A DNA stretch of 64,000 bases from Trifolium pratense (Eukaryota > Streptophyta > Magnoliopsida > Fabales > Fabaceae), in NCBI RefSeq assembly GCF_020283565.1, contig NC_060060.1:19840001-19904000 (forward strand). The letters are read 5' to 3'. The notes beneath the pieces were generated by a model, which worked only from the letters and a program-made list of their open reading frames with translations, did not search any database and was not told the origin of the DNA. A program made the position numbers and the translations under genes. Below are positions 37,746 to 49,153 of the stretch, piece by piece. Every line of letters begins with the position of its first letter. Positions within the stretch are counted from its first letter, which is position 1.

Positions 37746-37837
37746 GTGCACCTATATTAGGTATGCTTTTTGAGAAGATAGGCACTGATGCATATATGAT
37801 GAGAATCTTGAGGGATAAGGAGAAGAAAAAGGAATAG
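37746..37837 (+). other. Possible terminal exon of an unknown gene
   Basis: After a plausible acceptor (TTTATTACAG) an open stretch reads APILGMLFEKIGTDAYMMRI then LRDKEKKKE and a stop. It looks like a short basic C-terminus but I do not recognise it, and no convincing upstream exon was found. Could be chance. Confidence 0.2.
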
Positions 37838-38332
37838 AATGGTAAAATTGATGCATAGTATATGGAGGATTGTTTATTGTTTAATGTATATATATGCTAT
37901 CATACATTTAACACCACACATTAATTTAATTTGTCGACTCTATGTTTGAAGAGATTGTTATGTAATGGCTTTAATTTTGAATTTGGAGTTATTAGACAAA
38001 AGTTATGTATTTTAGGGCTTTACCAAAATTCTGATTTAATTTTTTTCTTATTATGTTTCTATCCTTGGTTTGTATCTTCCTAAGCCTATTTTTACACCTG
38101 GTTTCCCGTGTTAGAACTCGAGCTGATTTAAAGATATTAATAACAGATGATAGTGATCAATCACAAACTTTTACAATCAATGTTTTGTATCCTGAGGTTT
38201 GTCAACGCATGTACGCATAAACGCATAAGCTACTAAATTGTAATGAAATACACCATTTAATATATTTTGTATTAATTTTCGTTTCAAGTGTTTTGTATTT
38301 TTCTTTATGTTACCTTTTTTTTTTTTTTTGGA

Positions 38333-38540
38333 TTAAAAGAGGGCTAAAGCCCGAATAAGAAAATAACATATTAATCAAGTGAGGAATAACAACTCCAACA
38401 ATGTCACAAAAAAATAACATCTAATTTGAGCATGAACTTGCTCATAAATAATCAAAGCACGACCACCATCACATCCCCTATTAGTCAAGTTGTCAGCACA
38501 CGAATTGGTCTCGTGATAAGAATGACAAATGAAATAGAAC
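38333..38540 (-). pseudogene. Truncated LINE 3' end
   Basis: Minus strand reads FICHSYHETNSCADNLTNRG then CDGGRALIIYEQ. It parallels ICHSYRESNACADALANLG, CDHELGMRVYEQ at the end of the larger LINE (40901-43474). Both finish with the same untranslated GGGCTTTAGCCC/GGGCTTTGGCCC-like motif. Only the last part of RNase H survives. Confidence 0.75.
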
Positions 38541-39532
38541 CAATGTGTTTTTTTTTAATGGTCGTGTATCTGAGTTTTTCTAAATTCTGGCCAAGTTTAC
38601 ATAGGCTTAGCCGACTTACTGGGTCTAGATTTCTAGATATTAAGGGATATCTTCATATTCTTCTTTTTTTCACCACCAGTATCCGCCCTACTGGACCGTC
38701 TAATTTGGTTCGGGGTATGTTCTGGCATCAAATGGTTTTAATCTCCTCCCGGTCGTAATTGCAAGAGATTGAACAGTGGTCCTCCCTACCTAATGGAGTG
38801 TCAAACACCACTAGGCAAACTAACGATTGACTCAATTCTAGCATCAAGTGGCTTTGATTGCTCCTATCGTAGTTCTCTTCCCTCAAATATGGGTAATACG
38901 ATAAGGATAATAAAAAGAAACACTAAAGATTTATTTACGATTTACATTAGATCTAAAGATTAATTTTGTTTTATAGGAATTTTTTTAAAATTAATATGAT
39001 ACAAAATACACTTCTAAAGTTTGTCCATTATTTCATCCTCACCATGTCTCTTTTTTTTTTTTTTTTTGTCTTTATCATCTAACTTATTTGTTTCTCGCTT
39101 TAATTTGATTATCCATTTTTTTATTCTATTATTTATAAAATCCGTGCGATGCACGGGTCACTATCTAGTTCTCCTACAAGTTAAAATAAGAAGAGAATTA
39201 TCTTTTTCTGAGTTTGGATTTATCAATGGGTTTGACTAAATTTGTTGGATAAACAAAGGTGTTTAGCATCTTAAGTATCGAAGACATGGTTATAAAACTT
39301 GGATTAACTTTTACAGTAGTTGTCTGATTTGGTTCTTAATTTAATCGCTAACATAGTTTTGCACGCGTTGATTTGAATTCAATGTTTTCTGACCAACGAA
39401 CATTTAAGTTCATTTACGAACGGCACTCATATATTGACTTTTTTTTTTTTTAGGTTATATTGACTTTAAAATATTAGAATTCAACGCATACACTGACTTT
39501 TAAAACAAGATATTAAAATTATCGATATAAGT
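38541..39532. other. Intergenic region
   Basis: Low-complexity and AT-rich. No gene or element recognised. Confidence 0.4.
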
Positions 39533-39690
39533 TGGTTTAATTGCGATTGACATTGGACGATATAGGGATAACTATGGTTCGATCCCCACAATTGCGATCA
39601 GGAAGAAGCTGGAGCCATTTAATACCATAACTGACTCTCGAATTATATTAAATGGTTCAATTTGCCGGATATTGGTGGTAAAAAAAAATC
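39533..39690 (+). mobile_element. SINE-like repeat, copy 2
   Basis: TTGGTTTAATTGCGATTG, box-B-like GGTTCGATCCCC, CAATTGCGATCAGGAAGAAG, TAACTGACTCTCGAATTA, ending GGTGGTAAAAAAAA. Matches 30205-30355 block by block. The A8 tail is present; no clear TSD. Confidence 0.65.
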
Positions 39691-39779
39691 AAGATATTAA
39701 TATTTCCTTTTAAGATTCACTATCTACTATACGGATCGATTAATTTGATAGAGATCAATTTTACCAAATTTTTTTTGTA

Positions 39780-40185
39780 CATGAGAGGGCAAAAGCCCCA
39801 AAAAAAAAACAGAAAAAAACTAAGCCAACCGGACATTCTTGAACATGCAAACCACGGAAACATCATAAAAAATAAGGTTTTGAAGCTCTCTAGGAGGATT
39901 CTCTAAAACAAAAGCATTCAAATGATCCTTAGAAATGTTGAAGTTTGCAAGTCAATCAGCACTTTTATTTCCTTCTCGCAAAGTATGGTTGATTTGTACA
40001 TGTCACCTCAACTTTAGAAGCTTCCGGATGCGGTGAACTAGAATAGGGACACTCTCCCATTAAACTTGTAATTATCATAAATCATGTCGATCAAAATCTT
40101 TGAGTCACTTTCTGAGAAAAATGCTCTCTCAAGGTCATGTCTAAGCCCAAATATAACCCCCACATCTATGCATGAAGGACATGTT
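39780..40185 (-). pseudogene. Second truncated LINE 3' end
   Basis: Minus strand, across frameshifts: GLRHDLERAFFSESDSKIL, then HTLREGNKSAD and LANFNISKDHLNAF...LENPPRELQNLI. These are the last RNase H motifs (Asp-Ser, then the NxxAD motif) of a plant LINE from a different subfamily than 40901-43474. The 3' end carries GGGGCTTTTGCCC. Confidence 0.7.
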
Positions 40186-40900
40186 TAAAATTATAGTTTT
40201 TTTTTTTTTATCTATATAGAATTGGCCCAATGCGAAAAGTGAACACAAAAAATGACACTAAGATGATTTAAATACGAGAGTTTGAGGGAAACAAACTCTA
40301 AAGTTAACACAAAAAAAAATGGAAAATATATTTATTTCAATTCGCTGGTTATGCACCGACACATCCACTAGAATGACTTGAGAAAGGAACTAAAAGAATT
40401 TCTTTACGTGTCATCAGGATCAAGATGTAATAACCATCTATCCGGTACATTCACATGGAAAAAAGTATTATCAAGCACAACACTCAAAAATCAACTCCTC
40501 TTTTCAAGCAAACAAACGCCTACACCACTTTCGCCATTATTGTTTCTTTTTTTAGTCTTCGAATTCTGAATGTTTCAAATTTTAAAAAAGTTGAAATATA
40601 TATTTTTAATATTTTTATTTTAAAAATTAAGTAATTATCACTAGCATGGGGGCTTCGGCCGTAGACCGTAGTAAACACTAGATTTGTAAGAAATTCAAAC
40701 CATAGTTAGAAGGTAGGTTCTATAGAAAACTTTAAGTCTAAGCTAAGGTTTTTTTTTTCAAAAATAATATATTCTTTTACATTTAATAAATTTATTTATG
40801 TTTAGAGTTTGTATAGGATTTCTAAAAAAAAAAAAAATACAGTAGTGCTCAATGTTTTTTTCCTAAAGATAATACTCGTTGTTCGGTTCCAATTCCAACC
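40186..40900. other. Intergenic region left of the LINE
   Basis: No gene recognised. The last 9 bp (40892-40900, ATTCCAACC) are one copy of the LINE target-site duplication. Confidence 0.5.
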
Positions 40901-40948
40901 TTTTTTTTTTTTGGATACAAAAGGGGCCAAAGCCCAAAAGAAAAGAAA

Positions 40949-42235
40949 CTACAGAGAGATGACTCTAGGGGTAGTTATCCCCATAACATCAGCTAACAAC
41001 AATGAGCTCAGACTCACAGGACATTGCTCATACACACGCATCCCCAGCTCATGATCACACCCCAAATTAGCAAGAGCATCAGCACAAGCATTTGATTCCC
41101 GATAAGAGTGACAAATTTTAACTTCCCAATCCATACCAAGTAACCGTCTAATTTCTTGAATAATTCTCCATCCAACAACACTTCCATCCTTGTCGCGTTG
41201 AAGAGTGTGTACCACAACATTAGAGTCGATATGCAGCGCAATCTTTTTGAAACCTCTATCATATGCAAACGTGAGACCATCAAAGACCCCCCACAGCTCT
41301 GCAATGTATGCATTACACCGACCCAAATGGTGTGAGAAACCCCCGAGCCATTGACCACCCGAGTTTCTTAGCAGTCCCCCGCATCCAGCAGTGCTACCGC
41401 ACCTACTAGCACCATCGGTATTGAGCATTATCCAATCTCCTTCCGGACCATTCCACCCAATTTGTACTACCTCCTTAGTTGTTATATGCAATGCTATCTG
41501 CGAAACATTGGCTCGCTTATAATGATGAACCCAGTTCATGATCACCTGCCACGGTTGACTCGGCCTCACTCGCTCATCTCCATGAGCCTCTCTGTTACGC
41601 CAAAGCCAGAGAAAATGACACCCGACTGCCCACACACAACTCCAGATACCTGCCTTCACTCTCCCAAGATCTTGCTGCAGGTTCATAGTTATCCAATCAT
41701 GCAAATTAGCAGCATAAAAAGTATCTCCTGCTAAGCCATTCATCAAATTACACCAAATTACTTTGGCTAAAGGGCAGTCTCGAAGAACATGCATGGTATC
41801 TTCAACTATATCCACACAGTGCTTACACCAAGGTGTACAAACATTCATCTTACTCTTGCGATAATTTGTAAGTAAACGATCATGTTTCACCAACCATATA
41901 AAGCTACGAACTCGCTCCGGAACTTGCAGGCGCCAAACCCGCCGCCACACAACATCCCACTCGTCATCATTAAAATTACAAAGCATTGTATATGCTGAAG
42001 CAATACTGAATTTTCCATCTGTTGTGCCTCTCCAAGCTAGCCTGTCCGCAGCAGCAACATTTTTTGGTGGTACAATAGCAAATAATCTATTTAATATATT
42101 TTGAGGTAGCCATGTACTTAGATCATCCACTTTCCAAACTCCATTATTATCCACTAATCCTTCACCTTCCAACCTTGCAATTCGTGAGGTATTACAATGC
42201 CAAGATCTTTTATTGGCCTCCCATATAATAACCAA
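40949..42235 (-). pseudogene. LINE zinc-binding and RNase H part
   Basis: Continues the LINE frame after the shift. The zinc-binding region (zf-RVT type) has FSIASAYTML, WLVKHDRLLTN and CKHCVDIVEDTMHVLRDCP. The RNase H domain has LNTDGASRCGSTAGCGGLL (Asp), YIAELWGVFDGL (Glu), LHIDSNVVVHTL (Asp) and ESNACADALANLG (last Asp), so all four catalytic positions are retained. The little coding decay and the readable TSD suggest a fairly young insertion. Confidence 0.9.
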
Positions 42236-43474
42236 TGATCACTCCATGCATTCACAGTAGCCCCATCACCAATAGTCCAAAATTCATACATATGAAAATT
42301 GTGTAAAGCAGTAGACAAACTCTTCCACAAAGTAGAGTCATGCGCTCTCACAATGGGATCTTCAATACTTGAATTTTGTCTCACATATTTACCTTTCACA
42401 ACATCGATCCACAGAGCTTGTTGACCAGTTCGAAGAGCCCAGCCTAATTTCATTAAACAAGCTTTATTCATATTAATTAAGCGCCGAATACCCAAACCAC
42501 CATGAGCTTTTGGTTTGGTAACAATGTCCCAACTCACAGCATGGTATTTGCGACTTCCATCTTCGTCACCCCATATAAAAGCCCGCTGGATTTTCTGAAT
42601 TTCATTCAAACAAGCTTTTGGAATGGGAGTAGTCATCATGGGATAGATGGGAATGGCCTCGATAACCGACTTTGAAAGCGTGACTCTACCGGCGAAAGAC
42701 AATTGTTTTGCTTTCCATGCCGATAACTTGCTCTTTACCTGATCTAACAAGTAGTTATAGTCTGATCTCCTTGGAGCTCTCCCCACAAGAGGAACTCCTA
42801 AATATTTCCCCAAAGAAGGGGTTACATTGAAGCCAGATAATAGTAGTAACTCCTCTCTAACTTGATGGCCAACATTTTTTGAGAACATGATGCTAGTTTT
42901 CTCATGAGAGACTTGTTGACCTGATAATTGGCAGAACTGACCAAGAATTCTTAGAACAACATTCATTTGTGTGGAAGTAGCCTCCGCAAAAAGAAGTAAG
43001 TCATCCGCAAACATAAGATGCGAAATAAAGGGACCATTTTTACCCGCCCTCATAGGTTTCCACTCTCCCTCCTGAACTCCTTGCGTAATCAAATGCGACA
43101 GTTTATCCATGCAAATAACAAAAAGATAAGGCGATATAGGATCACCCTGCCTGATACCTTGTTGCGGTTGAAAGTACTCCGCTCTAACACCATTCCATTT
43201 GACATTCGTACGGACGCTAGTAACCGAGGTCATGACTACATTGATCCACTCCAAAGGGTATCCCACCTCCGTAAGAGTCTGATGAATGAAATTCCAATTG
43301 AGGCGGTCATAGGCTTTGGACAAATCTACTTTGATAGCAAAATACCCCACCTTTCCATTTAACTTGCGCATGCTGTGAGCCATCTCCTGAGCGACGACGA
43401 TATTCTCATGAATACTCCTTCCAGGAATAAAACCTGTCTGATGAGGGGACACCACTGTTGTAATAGTATTTTTT
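42154..43474 (-). pseudogene. LINE reverse transcriptase part
   Basis: Open from the truncation point, giving VSPHQTGFIPGRSI, FAIKVDLSKAYDRLNW (motif A Asp), GIRQGDPISPYLF (motif B), HLMFADDLLLFAEA (catalytic FADD intact) and LGKYLGVPLVG, then connection-domain sequence. It ends at KVKD with a stop caused by a one-base shift; the next frame continues at LVDNNGVWKVDDL. The first Met is internal to the original protein, so this is not a natural gene start. The polymerase residues are preserved but the protein is truncated at both ends. Confidence 0.9.
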
Positions 43475-43483
43475 ATTCCAACC

Positions 43484-44303
43484 TTTTTTTGTTTAAATAA
43501 ATCAAAGGGTTTTTCAAAAGGAGTTCAATATGTTGTTTAAATGAATCTTTCTTAGATTTGGGCTTTTGTTTTTCTTTTGACAGAGGCCCTTTGTTCTTTC
43601 TTAATAAAATAGTTTTCTTTCCTGAAATAAATGCTATGTTACAGTTTGTTTTGTGCAAGCTTTTTTTGAACAAGCTAAGTTACAAATTTATTTTATTGTG
43701 TTATAGATACCAAAATTTTACCATCACTTAATAGTGATTAATCTTCGTTAAATAAATCTGCAGGACACATCACACATAAGCTAGAATCTCCTATTTCAAT
43801 AGAAAAAATATACAAAAATCGGTGATTGAATTTCTGACCACCTATTAAAAGGTTTGAATCTCTTACAAGTTACTACTAAGACCAATTCATTGTTGGTAAA
43901 AATTATAAAAAATGCCTCCAATGCACAACTTGACTATATCTTGTGATCATTTCTCTCCTGACCCATCGCCTTTCTTTCAATAGGGATAACTAGAAGAAAA
44001 TCATGAGCATATGCTGATTTCAAACACCTAAAAATTGTTTTTGTCTTGCGATCATATCAAAATCAACTTCCATGTTCTAAACAATTTTATCAAAAAGGGC
44101 ACTTGCCAAAACATGTTGAGCTTAAGGGGGGAACGACGTCCTTATTAGCAAAACTGCTAAAGTTAAAAATCGGAATTGTACCACGAAGTGGCCATATTTT
44201 TATATGTTAAAAAGAAAAAAGACAATATCTTGAACAAAAAAAAGAAAATATAAAATTGATAAAACTGATCCATAAATTTTATAAAATAAAAATTGTAATA
44301 AAT
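43484..44303. other. Intergenic region
   Basis: No gene or element recognised. A degenerate tRNA-like GGTTTGAATCTC sits near 43850. Confidence 0.45.
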
Positions 44304-44668
44304 TGCTAATGCTACGGTGGACCACCTTTACAAGTGGTCCACCGTGGACAAGTGATCTACCGAATATGAATTTTACGAAATTCACAGTTGGATTGAAAGT
44401 TTATATCGTATAGATTATCCATAAATTTTTTTAAAAATTTTGAAAATCATTTGCTATGTTATTGAGACTCATCAAGATTTACGTTATTAATAAACCGTTA
44501 ATCTTGATGTGTCTCAATAACATATCAAATGATTTTAAATTTTTCTAAATTTTTCTATGGATGATCTATATGATACGATGTATTTTATAAAATTTGTATT
44601 CGTTATAATGTTATTCATGACTGGTCCACCATTAACCACTTGATGAAGTGGTCATATTAGAATTTACG
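44304..44668. mobile_element. Non-autonomous foldback element, copy 1 (9-bp TSD)
   Basis: 365 bp flanked by the perfect 9-bp repeat GTAATAAAT (44295-44303, 44669-44677). Ends carry ACGGTGGACCACC...GGTCCACCGTGGAC at the left and a diverged inverted form at the right. The interior is a long inverted repeat around 44490 (GAGACTCATCAAGATTTACG paired with GATGTGTCTC arms). The 9-bp duplication suggests a Mutator-type origin. Confidence 0.75.
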
Positions 44669-45493
44669 GTAATAAATACGTAACCATGATGAAAATTGAA
44701 AATGCTACAAGGCAAGGACCAATTTGTCCTTTTACCTGGTTTGCCATTTCAAAACTTTCCGTCCTGATTTGCGTTGAAACATTTTTTGCAAGTGGGACCC
44801 CCCAAAACTATGGTTTCTTTCCTCTATGATACATAGTAGTAATAAATAAGAGGAAGATGCATATTTTTCTATAAACTTTCTACTAGGACATTTCACGGTT
44901 CAGTTCAACTAAAGAATTGAACCGAATTGAATCATAATATTAGTTCGAAAAAACCGAATTGAACTGTTATGGTTTATAGTTAAATTGAACCGAAATGTAT
45001 TTATAATTCAATTAATCGGTTTTTAATTATTAACCGAACTGTTAAGTGCATTAAACCGGACTATTTTTATAGTTATCACACCTCTTTTTTCTATTTTTTT
45101 TACAGTTTTTTAGAAAATTCAAACTACACTAATAATCAATTTATGGCTTATAGATGAATGAATTGGAAATATTGATTTATAGACTTGTAAATTCAATTTT
45201 GCTACACATACAATAAGTTGAAGAACTTTGCACAAAATAAACACCAGGTGTTGAAACTTGAAATCCAAAACAACCAAAAGCTTCAACTTATATATCATTC
45301 AACGTTTCTGCTGAGTTGTGTGAATTGGATTTCCTATGTGTGAATTGGAACTCCACATCTTGATTTTGGTTACTACGCACTTGTTAATGACTCTCCCCTT
45401 GTTTTTGGTTGTAACAATGTTGGTTCTAATTGAAACTACAAAGAGTACAGCCAAAATTCCAAGTAAAACAAACCAACCACATGGTATATGATA
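44669..45493. other. Intergenic region
   Basis: AT-rich with a short AACCGAATTGAA-type inverted patch (44920-45070). No gene seen. Confidence 0.4.
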
Positions 45494-45790
45494 CTCCTTA
45501 CGGACACAAATATAAGAGAAAAAAAAACATTTCAAATTTTGAACACAAATATAAGCAAAAGTCAATTATTTTTAATCTAATTAATACTATTATTCCTAAT
45601 ATACTCTTATTTAATCATTTCACTTTTCAAAAGTTTATGTGATTTTCAAGGCATAAATCACTTTTTAAATGGTAATATAGTAAACTTAACTCAAGTTTTG
45701 CATTAAATCAAGAAAATTAACTACACTTAACTAAATTTCTTAAACATCGCGTAAACGGTTATTTTTTCTTATATTTGTGTCTGAATGGAG
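45494..45790. mobile_element. Stowaway/mariner-like MITE, 297 bp
   Basis: TA flanks at 45492-45493 and 45791-45792. Inverted ends are CTCCTTACGGACACAAATAT at the left and CTCCATTCAGACACAAATAT reading inward from the right, both running into AAGARAAAA. No coding capacity. The right end overlaps a false ORF only. Confidence 0.8.
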
Positions 45791-45855
45791 TATATGATGA
45801 CAACTTGACAAGACTTTCTTCTCCAATTTCACTCCAAAAAATGCATACATTATAG

Positions 45856-47405
45856 GGCTAATGCTACGGTGGACCACCTTCACAAGTGGTCCACCGTGGA
45901 CAAGTGATCTACCGAATATGAATTTTACAAAATTCACTATTGGATTGAAAGTTTATATCGTATAGATCATCCTTAAATTTTTTAAATTTTTTTGAAAATC
46001 ATTTGATGTGTTATTGAGACCCATCAAGATTTACGTTATTTAATAAACCATTAATCTTCATGTGTCTCAATAACGAGTTTGGCTTTGCTCCTTTTCTCCT
46101 AGCTCCTTTTACTCCTTTTCTTTTTCTAGATCAAGGACATGTGGCACTAAGATATCTGATGGCTATCATTTAAAGGTTATAGTTAAATAATTAAACATTA
46201 AAAACAAACAAAATTGCAAAACACGGAGTCTGTGTTTCATTATCTTTCCATCTTGTTCATCACCACTTCATATTCTTCGTCACCACTGCTACCAGCCACT
46301 GCCACCGCCGCCGACGCCCCTTTCCGACAGTCACAGGCGGCGGTTTTGTAACACTCTTTTTATGGATTGTGACATGTTTTTTGACATATGGTGGCTGTTT
46401 GCTATTTTGTGACCTGTTTGCTATTTACATTCAAGCTGCAGATGTGTTAGCAGATTATTATTTTTTTAATCAATGATACAACATTCAAGCTTCTCCTAAC
46501 ATTATAAGCAAAAACAAATTATAATCTAAGACATCAACATCTTGCAAAAAGAAAATTATAATATGACAATTGCGGCAGCATCAGTTGCTAATTATAAGAA
46601 AATTATAATATGCATATTGTTGTTCAGAGCTAGTATTGCAAACTCCATTTGAATCCCCAATGATTCAGCAAACACAGACCCAATACACTGGTTTATTCCA
46701 CTCTAGATATTCCCATACGCTGCGTTATGCATCGACGACAAGACGCGACAATGAAATATGATACGACGGCAAGATGCCGCAATGAAATATAGTGTGACGG
46801 GGATATGCCGAGGTGTGGAGCATAAAGGAGGATGAAATTGCAGCCACGAATCGGCGGCGGTGGATGCACAAACCAGGAGGAAGAAGATGGAACAACTTTA
46901 CAACTGTGATATTGCGTTCTTGGGTTTTGAGATCTTGGTGTGTGTGTGTGTGGTGGTCTATTGAGAAGAGGGAAGGAAAACCGCCGTCCTGCGACGGCCG
47001 GAAAGGGGGCGTCGGCGGCGGTGACTGTGGGTGGTAGCGGTGGTGACGAAGAAGATGAAGTGGTGATGAACAAGATGGCTGCGCATTTTCAATTTTGTTT
47101 GTTTTTAATTTTTAATGATTTAATTATAACCTTTAAATGATAGCCATCAGATATCTTAGTGCCACATGTCCTTGATCTAGAAAAAGAAAAGGACTAAAAG
47201 GAGCTAGGAGAAAAGGAGCAAAGCCAAACTCCTCAATAACATATCAAATGATTTTCAATTTTTCTAAATTTTTTTATGGATGATCTATATGATCTAAACT
47301 TCCAATCCAACGGTAGATTTTGTAAAATTCGTATTCGTTATAATGTTATTCATGACTGATCCACAATGGACCACTTCATCAAGTGATCCATATTAAAATT
47401 TACCT
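45856..47405. mobile_element. Foldback element, copy 2, split by a nested Mutator-like insertion
   Basis: Same family as 44304-44668: the first ~210 bp (GCTAATGCTACGGTGGACC onward) and last ~165 bp match it in order. It is interrupted at 46075-47231. Flanks ACATTATAG (45847-45855) and GCATTATAG (47406-47414) are a 9-bp duplication with one mismatch. Without the insertion and its TSD copy it would be about 384 bp. Confidence 0.75.
46075..47231. mobile_element. Non-autonomous Mutator-like element with long inverted repeats
   Basis: 1,157 bp flanked by a perfect 9-bp duplication CTCAATAAC (46066-46074, 47232-47240). Terminal inverted repeats run about 46075-46349 and 46974-47231. They start GAGTTTGGCTTTGCTCCTTT and stay near-identical for about 150 bp. 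Past a ~25-bp indel the similarity resumes into a GC-rich CACCGCCGCCGACGCCCC block. Long TIRs plus a 9-bp TSD define a MULE. The ~620-bp interior has no transposase. The GC-rich block, unlike the surrounding AT-rich DNA, may be captured gene sequence. Confidence 0.85.
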
Positions 47406-47548
47406 GCATTATAGTATGATATACTACCATAAAGGTCATGATATCCAAAAAGAAAGAATACATCCAAAATCCCAAGTAAAACAAATCACATTTATGAAAC
47501 GAAACAATGAAATAAAGGGTTCCATGATAGAGGAACTCTTAGATGGAC

Positions 47549-47719
47549 ACAAACTCATAATGAAATTAGGCTTAAGAGTTACTTTTATATAACTGAGAAT
47601 CATCCTTTGGGAACAACGAAATAGTAACAAACAACAATAACAATAAAAAAATCACAAACTCATAACGAAATTAGGCTTAAGAGTTACCTTCATATAACTG
47701 AGAATCATCCGTTGGGAAC
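47549..47719 (+). repeat. Two direct copies of a ~67-bp block
   Basis: CACAAACTCATAAYGAAATT...GGCTTAAGAGTTACYTTYATATAACTG runs to GGGAAC at 47549-47615 and again at 47653-47719, with four or so differences. Just left of the Copia element. Confidence 0.7.
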
Positions 47720-47766
47720 TAGGGTTTATGTTTGAGTTGGATTTTGAGCTATGAACAAGTTTGATT

Positions 47767-48247
47767 TGTTAGAATCCAAATTGATTCATAAACCCTAGAG
47801 TCGATCATGTTAATCATTAAGAAATAAAACATAATCATAAGCGGAAGCGTACCTGAGTTTGAGTTCTCCATATGTGATGATCAAAGGTCACGGGTATGTG
47901 TGATCTTCCAACTGTAGAATTCCTTATTGGCTCCTGAAACCTCTTCTGATGGGGATGAAGAGAGAACTTTTTGACTGAGCGCCGTTTTCACGTTATGTCT
48001 ACAGTTGGGGACCATAACCCTTATAAATAACCTTAGGGTTATTTCTTAGTTTTCAATATTCTAATTTGGCCCCTCATCAAATTAGATATTGACTTATGGT
48101 ATCTACACAATAAATTACCTTTCATGATATTTATGCTTTTAGCCATAGACTTATTATTAATTATTAATTAGACCACTGATGCTTTGGCTAATTACATAAT
48201 GGCCCTAACACATGTAATATTACTATTGTGACCCAAAAATCCTAACA
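47767..48247 (-). repeat. 3' LTR of the Copia element
   Basis: 481 bp, TGTTAGAATCC...AAATCCTAACA, with short inverted ends TGTTAG/CTAACA. A TATA-like CCCTTATAAATAACC is inside. Confidence 0.92.
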
Positions 48248-48946
48248 ATCTCCCACTGGTCACATATGTAATTATACACATGTGTTAGACTTTATGAGCT
48301 CAAAATTCGCAATTATATTCCTTAAGCATATCCAAATTATCTCGTCCATTAGTCATGCCAATATATAGAACCAAGGTGATTTTCGTTACATTAATCATAA
48401 CTAAACCCATCAATGATCACCAATAGTGACACAACCAAATGACATAGATCCATCATGAAATGTGTAGCATGAAAATCACATGAAGTTGGTCTGTATATGT
48501 CGATTTTCAACTGGTCCTCCTTATCCTTAGTGAGATCAAACCTTAACCAAAGTCAGAGTGTAAACATACCAAAACTTTATTTCTGCAGAAAATATTCTTA
48601 AGTCTTACTTAAACTGAAGTGTGTCTATATTATAAAAGCATTAAAAATAACAAACTCCCACTAGAACTGAATATCACAAAATGACTTGACACCCATATGA
48701 GCACTATGCTCATGAAGCCTTTTGGGTGGAAAACTTTAGTAAGCGGATCCGCAACATGGAGTTTGTACTGATATGCTCTATAGACAACTGTTCACTCTGA
48801 ACTTAATCTTTAACAACAAGACTTCGTCGAGTTCCTGTTGTTATTGAAAATAAAACTACTGATTTATTGTCACAAATAACTTTAGTGGTCTTTAACTCCT
48901 TATCCACTATGTGCAGCCCCGTGACAAAGTTCTATAATCAGATGCA

Positions 48947-49153
48947 TCATGATATGTTATCTTTGCATCTAATATAATCGGAGTCAATATACCAAATGAT
49001 CTCAAACTGATCTGACTTCCAATATATGAGCATGTGTTCCTTAGTTCTCTTTAAGTACTGTATGACGCATTTGGCTGCTTTCAAATGGTCTAATATTAAA
49101 TTACTTAAATACTTTTCGAACATCCCAGAAATATACGCAATGACAAAACGCAT
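48947..49153 (-). pseudogene. Copia reverse transcriptase/RNase H junction fragment
   Basis: ISGMFEKYLSNLILDHLKAA, KCVIQYLKRTKEHMLIYWKS and IIWYIDSDYIRCKD correspond to the Copia segment linking RT to RNase H (normally GMxxRYxxNPGxxHWxAAK...YLxGT...GYxDSDxAGxxD). Key residues are replaced and the frame breaks on both sides. Confidence 0.75.

Larger units (their letters stand above)
40901..43474 (-). mobile_element. 5'-truncated LINE retrotransposon with target-site duplication
   Basis: Flanked by direct repeats ATTCCAACC plus T run at 40892-40900 and 43475-43483. The minus-strand 3' end is a poly(A) tract (T run at 40901-40912 on plus). The element keeps the C-terminal two thirds of ORF2: reverse transcriptase, a zinc-binding segment and RNase H. 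Endonuclease, ORF1 and 5' UTR are missing, as in typical aborted target-primed insertions. A frameshift splits the reading frame near 42155-42235. Confidence 0.9.

Noticed and set aside
46693..47073. 126-codon Pro/Ser-rich minus-strand ORF
   Set aside because: It spans the inner end of the MULE's right TIR, lacks any recognisable domain, and its composition follows from the GC-rich TIR block. Possible captured exon sequence, but not a gene on present evidence.
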